DNA of 64,000 bases, from contig NZ_JACHMW010000001.1 in NCBI RefSeq assembly GCF_014205115.1, positions 2,170,001-2,234,000 of the forward strand, given 5' to 3'. The translations under genes and the position numbers were made by a program. Source of the stretch: Micrococcus endophyticus. GTDB taxonomy: Bacteria; Actinomycetota; Actinomycetes; Actinomycetales; Micrococcaceae. Below, piece after piece: positions 1 through 8,608 of this stretch (positions are counted from its first letter, which is position 1; each line of letters starts with the position of its first letter). The notes beneath the pieces were generated by a model that was given only the letters and a program-made list of their open reading frames with translations, ran no database searches and was not told the DNA's origin.

Positions 1-216
1 GGTGACGCCGAAGCGGGCGGCGGTGGCCGGGTTCTCGTCCACGTTGAGCTTGGCGATCACGGCCTTGCCCTCGTGCTCCACGGCCATCTCGTCGAGGACC
101 GGGCCCAGCATGCGGCAGGGACCGCACCACTCGGCCCAGAAGTCCACGAGGACGGGCAGCTCGGACTGGAGGACCTTCTGGTCGAAGTCGGCGTCGGTGA
201 CGTTGATGGTGCTCAT
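1..216 (-). CDS. trxA: Thioredoxin (N-terminal part; cut by window edge)
   Basis: Cytoplasmic thiol-disulfide reductant that takes electrons from thioredoxin reductase. The first 72 residues are present. They show the thioredoxin fold start ([11 protein letters not shown]), the stretch [13 protein letters not shown] with the active-site CGPC, and the following KLNVDENP strand. The C-terminal third lies beyond base 1. The ATG is preceded by a strong AAGGAGG seven bases upstream. It lies 97 bp downstream of trxB on the same strand, the usual actinobacterial trxB-trxA pair, so the two probably act together and may be co-transcribed. Identity is clear; only the length is unknown. Confidence 0.97.
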   Translation of the reverse strand, partial: MSTINVTDADFDQKVLQSELPVLVDFWAEWCGPCRMLGPVLDEMAVEHEGKAVIAKLNVDENPATAARFGVT

Positions 217-313
217 GGCAACCTCCTTGGTGGGAATACGGGTCTGACCTGGGCGGTCATGCTTGTCAGCAACTTCACTCATGACGGAGTGTCAGGAGCG
301 AAGCCGAAGTGGG

Positions 314-1315
314 TCATGCCGGGTTGGCGTCGGAGTCCGGCCCGGCGGGGGCGGCCTCCTCCACGTCGGCCACGGTCGCGAGGTAGTGCTCCACGTCCTG
401 CGCGGCCACGCAGCCGGAGCCGGCGGCGGTGATGGCCTGGCGGTAGGTGTGGTCCGTGACGTCGCCGGCCGCGAACACGCCCGGCAGGGAGGTGCGCGAG
501 GAGGGGTGCTCGATGCGGATGGTGCCGTGCTCGGTGAGCTCCAGCTGGCCCTGCACCAGGTCGGTGCGCGGGTCCTGGCCGATTGCCACGAACAGGCCGG
601 TGACGTCCAGGGTGGACTCCTCGCCGGTCTGCGTGTCCCGCAGGCGCAGGGTCTGGACCTTGTCCCCGCCGATGACCTCGGCGACCTCCGTGTTCCAGCG
701 GAACTCGATCTTCTCGTTCTCCAGGGCGCGGCGGGCCATCACCTTGGAGGCACGCAGCTCGTCCTTGCGGACCAGGACGGTCACCTTGGAGGCGAACTTG
801 GTGAGGAACAGGGCCTCCTCCATGGCGGAGTCGCCGCCGCCGACCACGGCGATCTCCTGCTCGCGGAAGAAGAAGCCGTCGCACGTGGCGCACCAGCTGA
901 CGCCGTGGCCGGAGAGGCGCTCCTCGCCCTCCACGCCGAGCTTCCGGTAGGCGGAGCCGGTGGTGAGGATGACGGCGTGGGCGCGCAGCTCGGTGCCGTC
1001 GCCCAGGGTGAGCACCTTCGGGGAGGCCGTCAGGTCGGCCTTCACCACGTCCTCGTAGAGCACCTCGGTGTCGAAGCGGCGGGCCTGCGCCTCGAGGTTC
1101 GCCATGAGCTCCGGGCCCTGGATGCCCTCCGGGAAGCCGGGGAAGTTCTCGACCTCGGTGGTGTTCATCAGCTCGCCGCCGGCGGTCACGGAGCCGGCCA
1201 CCAGCACGGGCTGCAGGTGCGCGCGGGCGGTGTAGATCGCGGCGGTGTAGCCGGCGGGGCCGGAGCCGACGATCACGACGTTGTGGACGCTCTGGTCCTG
1301 GGCGGTGGGGGCCAC
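314..1315 (-). CDS. trxB: Thioredoxin-disulfide reductase
   Basis: NADPH-dependent FAD enzyme that reduces thioredoxin. The FAD-binding motif GSGPAGYTAA is near the N terminus, the redox-active CATC (WCATCDGFFF) is at about residue 143, the NADPH motif GGGDSAMEEA follows, and GVFAAGDV is near the C terminus. A GTG start giving 333 residues is chosen because GGAGG lies five bases upstream; a more distal ATG at 1372 would add 19 proline-rich residues that do not look conserved. It sits directly upstream of trxA and downstream of the murJ block. SigM, which separates mviN and trxB in mycobacteria, is absent here. Confidence 0.97.
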   Translation of the reverse strand: MAPTAQDQSVHNVVIVGSGPAGYTAAIYTARAHLQPVLVAGSVTAGGELMNTTEVENFPGFPEGIQGPELMANLEAQARRFDTEVLYEDVVKADLTASPKVLTLGDGTELRAHAVILTTGSAYRKLGVEGEERLSGHGVSWCATCDGFFFREQEIAVVGGGDSAMEEALFLTKFASKVTVLVRKDELRASKVMARRALENEKIEFRWNTEVAEVIGGDKVQTLRLRDTQTGEESTLDVTGLFVAIGQDPRTDLVQGQLELTEHGTIRIEHPSSRTSLPGVFAAGDVTDHTYRQAITAAGSGCVAAQDVEHYLATVADVEEAAPAGPDSDANPA

Positions 1316-1460
1316 GGGTTCCTCCAGGGGATCGGGGTGGTGGGCGCTCGTCCGGGTCAACGGCGCGGGCACGGGCGGGTATTCCGTGGGGCGCGCCCAC
1401 GGGGCGGCACGGCACGACGGCGGCCGGCGGGTCCGGCGCGCCGTCGTGCGTGCGCGGGGG

Positions 1461-4010
1461 TCAGCGGACGCCGATCTCCCCGAGGCGCAGGCCGAAGGGC
1501 AGGTCGGGGGTGGTGCCGTCGAGGCGGGGCAGAGAGGTGAGGCTGACGATCACGTACTCCGCCTCGGCCTCCGCGCCGTCGAAGGGCACCGGGACGGTGA
1601 CGGAGTCCTGGTCGAAGGTGCCGTTGCCGATCTCCCTCGCGTTCTCACCCTCCGGGGAGTCGGCGATGTAGGCGAACCAGGCGCCGCCGGTGGCGCCCAT
1701 GCTCTGCAGGGTCACCTCGTTCACCTCGGCGCGGTCCTCGAGCTCCACCACGAGGTTCATGCTCTCCACGTAGCCGCCGAAGTTGGGGCGGGCGTAGGCG
1801 AACGTGCGCCACGCGGTGGAGGGGTCGCCGTCGATGAGGTTGGGCAGCTCGCCGTCGTGCTCGGACTCGTGCGCGGGCAGGTCTGGGACCATGCGCAGGG
1901 CGCGGGCCGGCTGCGGGGCCGCGGCGGCGGTCTCGGACTCCGTGGGGGAGGCCGAGGCGCTCGCGGCGGGGGAGGGCTCGGTGGGGGAGGCCGAGGTGCT
2001 CGCGGCGGGGGAGGAATCGGTGGGGGAGGCCTCGTCGGATTGCGTGGGGGCGGCCGATGCCGGGTCCGTGCCCTCGGCGGTCTCGGTGGGGGATGCCGGC
2101 GGGGCGGCCTGCTCGGTGGGGGCGCCGCGCAGGTTCTGGGCCAGCAGCACGCCGCCGAGGACGAGGGCGCCCACCAGCACGGCGAGCAGCAGCAGGGCCA
2201 GCGGCCATCCGCCGCGGCGGGACCCGCCCTGGTCCGGGTCGACGGGGGCGCCGCCGTCGCCGTCCGCGGGGGACGTGCCCGCGGCGGTCGCCTCGGGGGC
2301 GGCGGACGCGGTGCTCGGGGCCGACGTGGCCGACGGCGCGGCACCGGCGGGAGCCGCGCTCGCCGCGGTGGCTCCGGCCGCTGCGACGGCGCCCGCACCG
2401 GCGGCGGCCAGGGGCGCGCCCGCGCTGCGGGAGCGCTGAGCATCGGGGGAGCGGTCGGCGTCGGGGGTCGTCGGCTCGACGACCATGGCGCGGCGCGGCA
2501 CCGGCCGCTGACGGCGCACGGGGATCGCCTCGGTGTCCGGCGCGCTGTCCGGCGCGGGGGAGGCCGGGACGACGGGTGCGGGGGCGGTCGGCTCCGGGTC
2601 GACTTCCTCGGCGGGGGCGGTCGCCGTGGACTCCGGCTCTGCCGCGGCGGGCTCGTCGGCCCGGGCCTCCGCGGCGTCCGTCTCTGCGGCACCGGTCGCC
2701 ACGGTCTCCGTCGCCGCGGTCGCGGGCTGAGGGGTCTCAGCGGGCTCGGGGGACTCGGCCGTCTCGGGCTCCGCGGCGTCGGCCTCCTCGGCCTGCGCAG
2801 CCTTGCGGGCCTTCGCAGCCGCCGCGGCACCTGCGGCGGCGGCCCCGGCCGCGGCGCCGGCGGCGACCACCGGCAGGGCGGCCGTGCCGGCGTCGGCCTG
2901 CGCGGCCGTGCGGCGCTCGTCCTCGTCCAGGGACGGGGTCTCCTCGGCGGCCGTCTCCGCCTCGGCAGCCTCATCGGCTTCGGCGGCGCGGCGCTCGGCC
3001 TCCCGGCGCTCCGCCTCCTCGCGGGCGGCGCGGCGGCGCTCCAGCTCGCGGCGCTCGGCCTCCTCGCGGGCGGCGGCCAGGCGGGCCTGCTCGGCCTCCC
3101 GGGCGGCCTCGGCGCGTTCCTGCTCCTCGGCCTCCAGGCGCTCGCGCTCCCGACGCTCCTCCGCCTCGCGGCGCTCCTGCTCCTCGCGCTCGGCCCGCTC
3201 GCGCTCCTCGGCCTCGCGGCGTTCGCGCTCGAGGCGCTCCTGCTCGGCACGGGCCTCGGCCTCGCGGCGTTCACGCTCGACCCGCTCGCGCTCCTCCGCC
3301 TCACGGCGCTCACGCTCCAGGCGCTCCCGCTCGGCGCGCTCCTCGGCCTCGCGGCGCTCGCGCTCCTCCCGCTCCTTGCGCTCGCGCTCCTCCCGCTCGG
3401 CCCGCTCCCGCTCCTCCTGCTGGGCGCGGGTGGCGGCATCGGCCGCGGCGAGGGCGGAGGCGCCGGCGGCCGCCTTGGCCGCGGTGCCGTCGGAGGGGCG
3501 CACCCGCTCGCTGATGCGCTCCGAGATGCGGTTCAGGAAGCCGGGGCGGCGCTTCGTCTGGTCCTCGTCCGCGCGCAGCCGGCGGTCGAGGTCGGTGTAG
3601 TAGACCTCGTCGTCGTCGTAGGCGTGCGGGTCCTCGGTCCGGGACTCGCCGAAGATCTCCGAGCCGAGCGTGTCCGTCTGGAACGGCTCCACGTACACCT
3701 CCTGCGGGTACGCGAGCCCCAGCAGGACGTCCGGGTCCGGGCCGCCGCCGGCGATCAGGTAGGTGCGGCCCTCGGAGAGGCCGAGGTCGAGCACCTGCAC
3801 GTCGTCCGTGCGCTCGCCCGTGGCCAGCTCCCGCGCGGAGGAGGCCACCTGCGTGGCGTTCTCCCGGGAGGCCACGAGCACGGTGACGCGGCGGTTGAGC
3901 ACCTGGTCCGCGCCCAGGAACACCATGTCCTGGTCCGCGGACGTCACCACGTGCTCCGTGATGCGGTAGCGGCCGCCCAGGACGGCTCCGACGGAGATGG
4001 GCTGAGGCAC
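1461..4010 (-). CDS. MviN-associated pseudokinase-like, coiled-coil, discoidin-like membrane protein
   Basis: A protein of 849 residues. Residues 1-100 look like a protein-kinase N-lobe (GGRYRITEHVV, then VTVLV where the catalytic VAIK lysine would be), with no kinase C-lobe or HRD/DFG motifs seen. About residues 195-340 form a very charged Glu/Arg heptad region, probably a long coiled coil. Ala- and Pro-rich sequence follows, then one membrane helix near 600-625 (LALLLLAVLVGALVLGG), a Ser/Thr/Pro/Glu-rich linker, and a C-terminal domain of about 140 residues with the LIDGDPSTAWRT signature of discoidin/galactose-binding folds. In M. tuberculosis a pseudokinase and an extracellular binding domain are fused to MviN; here they form a separate gene 68 bp downstream of murJ. 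The GTG start has AGGAG nine bases upstream. Inferred role: regulation of lipid II flipping or wall synthesis. Confidence 0.8.
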   Translation of the reverse strand: MPQPISVGAVLGGRYRITEHVVTSADQDMVFLGADQVLNRRVTVLVASRENATQVASSARELATGERTDDVQVLDLGLSEGRTYLIAGGGPDPDVLLGLAYPQEVYVEPFQTDTLGSEIFGESRTEDPHAYDDDEVYYTDLDRRLRADEDQTKRRPGFLNRISERISERVRPSDGTAAKAAAGASALAAADAATRAQQEERERAEREERERKEREERERREAEERAERERLERERREAEERERVERERREAEARAEQERLERERREAEERERAEREEQERREAEERRERERLEAEEQERAEAAREAEQARLAAAREEAERRELERRRAAREEAERREAERRAAEADEAAEAETAAEETPSLDEDERRTAAQADAGTAALPVVAAGAAAGAAAAGAAAAAKARKAAQAEEADAAEPETAESPEPAETPQPATAATETVATGAAETDAAEARADEPAAAEPESTATAPAEEVDPEPTAPAPVVPASPAPDSAPDTEAIPVRRQRPVPRRAMVVEPTTPDADRSPDAQRSRSAGAPLAAAGAGAVAAAGATAASAAPAGAAPSATSAPSTASAAPEATAAGTSPADGDGGAPVDPDQGGSRRGGWPLALLLLAVLVGALVLGGVLLAQNLRGAPTEQAAPPASPTETAEGTDPASAAPTQSDEASPTDSSPAASTSASPTEPSPAASASASPTESETAAAAPQPARALRMVPDLPAHESEHDGELPNLIDGDPSTAWRTFAYARPNFGGYVESMNLVVELEDRAEVNEVTLQSMGATGGAWFAYIADSPEGENAREIGNGTFDQDSVTVPVPFDGAEAEAEYVIVSLTSLPRLDGTTPDLPFGLRLGEIGVR

Positions 4011-4078
4011 GGGGTCTTCTCCTGACGAAGGGGGGTGGAGTTCCGATGATACGTGGACACACCGTCCCTGCCAGGGAG

Positions 4079-5932
4079 TCAGCCGACGCGGAGCAGGCGG
4101 CCCAGCGCGGGGACGCGGGAGACGACCGGCCGCAGGGCGTCGTCGAGCTCCGGGAACCGCAGCAGCTTCAGCGCCACCACGTACACGGGGGCCATCACCG
4201 CGGCCGCCACGGCGCACGTGATCAGCGCGGTGACGATGGTCTCCCACGCGAACCCGCCGGTGTACCCGCCCAGCAGCCACACGACGACGGCGCCCGCGGC
4301 CGCCGCGGCCAGCGCGGCCAGGCCGGTCTGGCCGTGGGCGCGCAGCACGGACGCGAACCCGTAGTCGCCGAAGCGGCGCACGGTGAGCACGTGGGTGAGA
4401 GCGAACTGGTACACGTACGAGAGGGAGGAGGCGATCGCCACCCACAGGGCCATCGACCACAGGGGCAGCAGCATGGCCCCGGCCCAGGAGAGCAGCAGCA
4501 TCAGCAGGGACGCGCTGACCTGCACCACCATGGGCACCTTCGCGTCCTCGGCCGCGTAGAACACGCGCAGCAGGTAGAAGGAGCCGGAGCGGAACGGGAT
4601 GGACAGCGCCAGGGCCAGCAGCACCGCGCCCACCGCGATGCCCGCGACCATGGCGGTCTCCGCCGTCGAGCCGAACACGCGGCCCAGCGGGCCGGCCAGC
4701 ACGACGATGCCGGCCAGGGAGAACATCAGCGGCACCGTGAAGGCGCGCAGGCCCTGGGCCGTGGTGCGGCGCACCGCGGGCATGTCCTGGCGGGTCATGG
4801 CGCGGGCCAGCCGGTTGAACAGCACCGTGGCCAGGGAGAGCACGAACACGGAGTGCGGCAGCACCGCGATCAGCATGGCCATGTTGTAGGCGGCCACGCC
4901 GGGGATGGCCGCCTGGGCCATCTCCGTGCTCCACGCCTCGGTGCCGGGGATGCGCAGCTCGCCGCGGTCGCGGGCCTCGGTGGCGGAGGTGACGTACCGC
5001 TGACACAGCAGCAGCACCACGTTCGTCACCATCATGGTGACCAGCGTGTAGCCGGCGATCCGGCCGGTCTCCCGCAGGCCGATGCCCTTCCACCCGAACC
5101 GGGGGCGCAGCCCCAGTCCCAGGCCGCGCAGCGGCAGGAAGAGGATGACGGCCTGCAGGATCACGCCCAGGGTGTGCCCGCCGGCCAGGACCAGGGTCTG
5201 GGTGCTCGTCCAGCCGGCCACGTCCTCGCCCGCCCGGTAGGCGCCGAACATGGCCAGGTACAGGCCGATCGCGGCGATCGCCACCACGTTGTTCAGCACC
5301 GGCGCCCACATGTAGGCGCCGAACCGGCCGTTGGCGTTGAGCACCTGGCCCACGAGCGCGTACATGCCGTAGAAGAACACCTGCGGCAGGCACCACAGCG
5401 CGAACACCGTGGCCATCTCGAGCTTCTCCGGGGACCAGCCGCGGGTCAGCGCCGTCATGAGCGGGGCGGCGACGGCCATCACCACGAGCGTGCCGCCGAG
5501 CATCACCAGCGTGCCCAGCGTCATGAGCCGGGACGTGTAGTCCGCGCCGCGGTCCGCGTCCCGGGCGTGCTTGATCAGCTGGGGCACGAGCACCACGTTG
5601 AACACGCCGCCCACGAGCAGCAGGTAGATCACGTTCGGCAGCGAGTTGGCGATCTCGAAGATGTCCGCCATATCCGTGGACAGGCCGATGGCCACCGTCA
5701 CCAGCATGGCGCGTACCAGGCCCAGCACGCGGGAGATCAGGGTGCCGGAGGCCATGATGGCCGTGGACCGGCCGGCCCGGCGTTCGCCCTCGGGGGTCTC
5801 GTCCGGGCGGTCCTCGCGGGCCGGGGCCTCCGGGTCCGTGGCCGGGGCGGGATCGGCGGTGGTGGGCTCCTCGTCGGCGACGCCGGCGCGGGCGGGGTCC
5901 TGCGCGGGGCGCGGGGAGGGGCTGCTGCTCAA
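4079..5932 (-). CDS. murJ: Lipid II flippase MurJ (MviN family)
   Basis: Polytopic membrane protein of 617 residues that moves lipid II across the membrane for peptidoglycan synthesis. After a polar Pro/Glu-rich extension of about 60 residues comes the family start MASGTLISRVLGLVRAMLV, then many hydrophobic helices with the conserved GGVFNVVLVPQ and YGMYALVGQVLNANGRFG stretches. It ends after the core membrane domain, so it lacks the cytoplasmic pseudokinase and extracellular domain of mycobacterial MviN; those are carried by the next gene. The NUDIX gene upstream is on the same strand, 47 bp away. Essential in most bacteria. Confidence 0.95.
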   Translation of the reverse strand: MSSSPSPRPAQDPARAGVADEEPTTADPAPATDPEAPAREDRPDETPEGERRAGRSTAIMASGTLISRVLGLVRAMLVTVAIGLSTDMADIFEIANSLPNVIYLLLVGGVFNVVLVPQLIKHARDADRGADYTSRLMTLGTLVMLGGTLVVMAVAAPLMTALTRGWSPEKLEMATVFALWCLPQVFFYGMYALVGQVLNANGRFGAYMWAPVLNNVVAIAAIGLYLAMFGAYRAGEDVAGWTSTQTLVLAGGHTLGVILQAVILFLPLRGLGLGLRPRFGWKGIGLRETGRIAGYTLVTMMVTNVVLLLCQRYVTSATEARDRGELRIPGTEAWSTEMAQAAIPGVAAYNMAMLIAVLPHSVFVLSLATVLFNRLARAMTRQDMPAVRRTTAQGLRAFTVPLMFSLAGIVVLAGPLGRVFGSTAETAMVAGIAVGAVLLALALSIPFRSGSFYLLRVFYAAEDAKVPMVVQVSASLLMLLLSWAGAMLLPLWSMALWVAIASSLSYVYQFALTHVLTVRRFGDYGFASVLRAHGQTGLAALAAAAAGAVVVWLLGGYTGGFAWETIVTALITCAVAAAVMAPVYVVALKLLRFPELDDALRPVVSRVPALGRLLRVG

Positions 5933-5979
5933 GGGTCACCCAATCGTGGTCGGACGAGCCCCGCGTGCGGGGCGGAGGA

Positions 5980-6588
5980 TCAGGGGCGGGGGCCCCGGGC
6001 GGGGCCCGGGGGGAAGTGCCGGTCGACGACCTGGCGGGCCAGGTCCACGATCCGGCGCTCGTTCGCGAAGGAGAGGCGGCGGGCCACGTCCTCGAGGCGC
6101 ACCCACGCGACGTCCACGGCCTCGTGGTCCGGGTCGTTCTCCGTGGTCAGCTCGCCGCCCGTGGCGCGCAGCAGGAAGTGGTGCACGGTCTTGTGGACGC
6201 GGTGGCGGGAGACGGTGAACCAGTAGTCGATGGCGCCGAGGGGCTCGAGGATGTCCCCGGCGATCCCGGTCTCCTCCTCCACCTCGCGCACGGCCGCCTG
6301 CCGGTGGTCCTCCACGCCCTCGGGGTGGCCCTTGGGCAGGCACCACTCCAGACGTCCGCCGCGGTTGTACCGGGCGATGATCGCGACCTCAAGGCCGCCG
6401 TCGTGCTCCCGGACGACGACGCCGCCGGCCGAGACCTCCTCCACGGTGGGCAGGCCCGAGGCGGCCGGACGCGGGCCCGGCGCGGGCGCGGGCTCGGGGC
6501 GCGCCGGCGGCTGGGGACGGCGGTGCCAGGCCCCCAGCGCGGAGGGCAGAGGGGCGCCCCGGTGCGCGGAGGGATCGGGGCTGGCCAT
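5980..6588 (-). CDS. NUDIX hydrolase
   Basis: A protein of 202 residues. The NUDIX box is visible as GHPEGVEDHRQAAVREVEEETGI (Gx5Ex7REUXEE), preceded by LEWCLPKG. Such enzymes hydrolyse nucleoside diphosphates linked to another group; the substrate is not readable from sequence. It is the positional counterpart of MutT4 (Rv3908), lying between pcnA and murJ. The first 50 residues are Pro/Ala-rich. The ATG at 6588 has GGAGG only two bases upstream, too near for a normal ribosome site, while TAGAGT ends seven bases before it, so the message may be leaderless. Divergent from pcnA with 66 bp between starts. Confidence 0.92.
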   Translation of the reverse strand: MASPDPSAHRGAPLPSALGAWHRRPQPPARPEPAPAPGPRPAASGLPTVEEVSAGGVVVREHDGGLEVAIIARYNRGGRLEWCLPKGHPEGVEDHRQAAVREVEEETGIAGDILEPLGAIDYWFTVSRHRVHKTVHHFLLRATGGELTTENDPDHEAVDVAWVRLEDVARRLSFANERRIVDLARQVVDRHFPPGPARGPRP

Positions 6589-6595
6589 GCCCTCC

Positions 6596-6601
6596 ACTCT
6601 A
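6596..6601 (-). promoter_or_regulatory. Candidate -10 element of the NUDIX gene
   Basis: TAGAGT on the minus strand fits TANNNT and ends seven bases before the ATG at 6588, the spacing expected for a leaderless transcript. No good -35 is seen. Confidence 0.4.
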
Positions 6602-6654
6602 ACGCGGTGCCGTGGGCTCGGGGCCGGGGCGGGTCTGGCACGCTTGTACCCATC

Positions 6655-8106
6655 ATGGATCTGACCACCGCCACCCTCGCGCTGCCCGCCGGCTTCCCCG
6701 CGGACGCCGCCCTGCCCGCCGTCGTCGTGGAGCTGGGACGGAGGTTCGAGGCGGCCGGCCACGAGCTGTCCCTCGTGGGCGGGCCGGTGCGGGACCTCTT
6801 CCTGGGGCGCGTCTCCGGGGACCTGGACTTCACCACGGACGCCGGCCCGGACGCGGCCGAGGCCGTCGGCGCCGGCTGGGCGGACGCCACGTGGGACGTG
6901 GGGCGTCGCTTCGGCACCATCGGCTTCCGCAAGGCCGGCTGGCAGCTCGAGGTCACCACCTATCGGGCCGAGCAGTACGACCCCGCCAGCCGCAAGCCGC
7001 AGGTGGCCTTCGGGGACAGCCTCGAGGAGGACCTGCTGCGCCGCGACTTCACGGTCAACGCCATGGCGCTGCGCCTGCCCGGCCTCGAGCTCGTGGACCC
7101 CTACGGCGGGGTGCGGGACCTGGCCGCGGGCGTGCTGCGCACCCCGGGCGCCCCGGAGGACTCCTTCTCGGACGACCCGCTGCGCATGCTGCGCGCGGCC
7201 CGCTTCGCCTCCCAGCTCGGGTTCACCGTGGCGGACGAGGTGGAGGCCGCCATGACGGCCATGGCCGAGCGCATCGGCATCATCTCCGCCGAGCGCGTGC
7301 GCGAGGAGCTCGTCAAGCTCGTGTGCGGGGCGCACCCGCGCGCCGGACTCGACCTGCTGGTGCGCACCGGCCTGGCCGACCACGTCCTGCCCGAGCTGCC
7401 TGCCCTGCAGCTCGAGTCGGACGAGCACCACCGCCACAAGGACGTCTACGCCCACTCCCTGACCGTGCTGGAGCAGGCCATGGAGCTGGAGGGCGAGTAC
7501 GCGCCGTCGACCCCCGACCCCGTGCTGCGCCTGGCGGCGCTGCTGCACGACGTCGGCAAGCCGGCCACGCGCCGCTTCGAGAAGGGCGGGGCCGTCACCT
7601 TCCGGCACCACGAGACCGTGGGCGCCAAGCTCGTCCGCAAGCGGCTGCGCGCCCTGAAGTTCGACAACGACACGATCAAGGCGGTGGCCCGCCTGGTGGA
7701 GCTGCACATGCGGTTCTACGGCTACGGCGACGCCGGCTGGACCGACTCCGCCGTCCGCCGGTACGCCCACGACGCCGGCGACCTGCTGCCCCGCCTGCAC
7801 GCCCTGACCCGATCGGACGTGACGACCCGGAACAAGCGGAAGGCCGAGCGGCTGGCCCACGCCTACGACGACCTCGAGCGGCGCATCGCCGAGATCGCCG
7901 AGCAGGAGGAGCTCGCCGCCGTCCGCCCGGACCTCGACGGCGAGCAGATCATGGCGCTCCTGGGCATCCGCCCCGGTCCCGTGGTGGGCCGGGCGTACCG
8001 GCACCTGCTCGAGTGGCGCCTGGACGAGGGCCCGCACGAGCCGGCCGAGGCCGAGGCCGAGCTGCGCCGCTGGTGGGCCGAGCAGCCGGAGGCCCAGCAG
8101 GACTGA
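6655..8106 (+). CDS. pcnA: CCA tRNA nucleotidyltransferase / poly(A) polymerase family
   Basis: Adds or repairs the 3' CCA end of tRNAs. The 483-residue protein begins with the nucleotidyltransferase head domain: LVGGPVRDLFLGR followed by DLDFTTDAGP, with the two metal-binding Asp residues in DLDF. RRDFTVNAMAL is the second conserved block, then RMLRAARFASQLGF. The C-terminal half has an HD domain (LAALLHDVGKPATR and RHHETVGAKL). This head-plus-HD layout is standard for actinobacterial CCA-adding enzymes (Rv3907c-like). The start is the ATG just before the conserved region; no clear Shine-Dalgarno precedes it. Divergent from the NUDIX gene. Confidence 0.94.
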   Translation: MDLTTATLALPAGFPADAALPAVVVELGRRFEAAGHELSLVGGPVRDLFLGRVSGDLDFTTDAGPDAAEAVGAGWADATWDVGRRFGTIGFRKAGWQLEVTTYRAEQYDPASRKPQVAFGDSLEEDLLRRDFTVNAMALRLPGLELVDPYGGVRDLAAGVLRTPGAPEDSFSDDPLRMLRAARFASQLGFTVADEVEAAMTAMAERIGIISAERVREELVKLVCGAHPRAGLDLLVRTGLADHVLPELPALQLESDEHHRHKDVYAHSLTVLEQAMELEGEYAPSTPDPVLRLAALLHDVGKPATRRFEKGGAVTFRHHETVGAKLVRKRLRALKFDNDTIKAVARLVELHMRFYGYGDAGWTDSAVRRYAHDAGDLLPRLHALTRSDVTTRNKRKAERLAHAYDDLERRIAEIAEQEELAAVRPDLDGEQIMALLGIRPGPVVGRAYRHLLEWRLDEGPHEPAEAEAELRRWWAEQPEAQQD

Positions 8107-8146
8107 GGCGGCGCGGCGGGCCTTCCACCCGTCGTCGGGCCGGGAC

Positions 8147-8152
8147 CACACT
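8147..8152 (+). promoter_or_regulatory. Candidate -10 element for a leaderless start
   Basis: CACACT keeps the A at position 2 and T at position 6 of TANNNT and ends six bases before the ATG at 8159. No Shine-Dalgarno is present. Confidence 0.25.
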
Positions 8153-8158
8153 GGCCGC

Positions 8159-8608
8159 ATGGCTGAGAAGAAGACCGAGAAGAACGGCGCCCCCATGGGC
8201 CCCGGCACCTCCAGCATCAAGGACCCCGAGGTCTACGAGGCGCTGCGCCGCGAGGGCGCGAGCGAGGAGAAGGCCGCGCGGATCGCCAACGCGTCCGCCC
8301 GGGACGGCCGGGACGAGGTCGCCGAGCGCGGCGGCGAGGCCGGCTCCTACGCGGACTGGACCAAGGACGAGCTCGCGAAGCGGGCCCGCGAGCTCGACAT
8401 CGAGGGCCGCTCCACGATGGACAAGGACGAGCTCATCGAAGCGCTGCGGAACCACCGACCGGCGCCCGCCCCCCCCGCTTCCGGGGGCGGAATCCGGTGC
8501 TTTGGGAGTGGAGTACCGCCGGAAACCGCCCTCAACGCGGTGGGGCGGGCGGGGACAGCCGGAGGCTTTGGCCCATCCAGGTCCGGATGGGATGATCGAC
8601 CGCTGTGA
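8159..8608 (+). CDS. Small charged protein with a Rho-N-like (SAP-type) C-terminal motif
   Basis: A protein of 149 residues. The first 95 are hydrophilic and conserved-looking: IKDPEVYEALRREGASEEKAARIANA followed by SYADWTKDELAKRARELDIEGRS and DKDELIEALRNH. The last part is a helix-extended-helix typical of Rho N-terminal/SAP modules, so nucleic-acid binding is plausible. Homologues in actinobacteria usually end near LRNH. Here another 54 Gly/Pro/Ala-rich residues of low-complexity character follow before a TGA, suggesting loss of an original stop and read-through of intergenic DNA. The TGA overlaps the GTG start of the next gene (GTGA), so translation may be coupled. Confidence 0.75.
   Translation: MAEKKTEKNGAPMGPGTSSIKDPEVYEALRREGASEEKAARIANASARDGRDEVAERGGEAGSYADWTKDELAKRARELDIEGRSTMDKDELIEALRNHRPAPAPPASGGGIRCFGSGVPPETALNAVGRAGTAGGFGPSRSGWDDRPL

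Noticed and set aside
1281-4025. A 914-codon plus-strand open frame opposite the pseudokinase gene
   Set aside because: Composition is Gly/Arg/Leu-rich noise, with no start signal. It is the complement of the real minus-strand gene; long antisense frames are expected at this G+C.
4011-5939. One continuous minus-strand frame of 1492 codons covering murJ and the pseudokinase gene
   Set aside because: Its first 640 codons are the wrong frame of murJ. Only the part from the GTG at 4010 is protein-like, so it is not a fusion protein.
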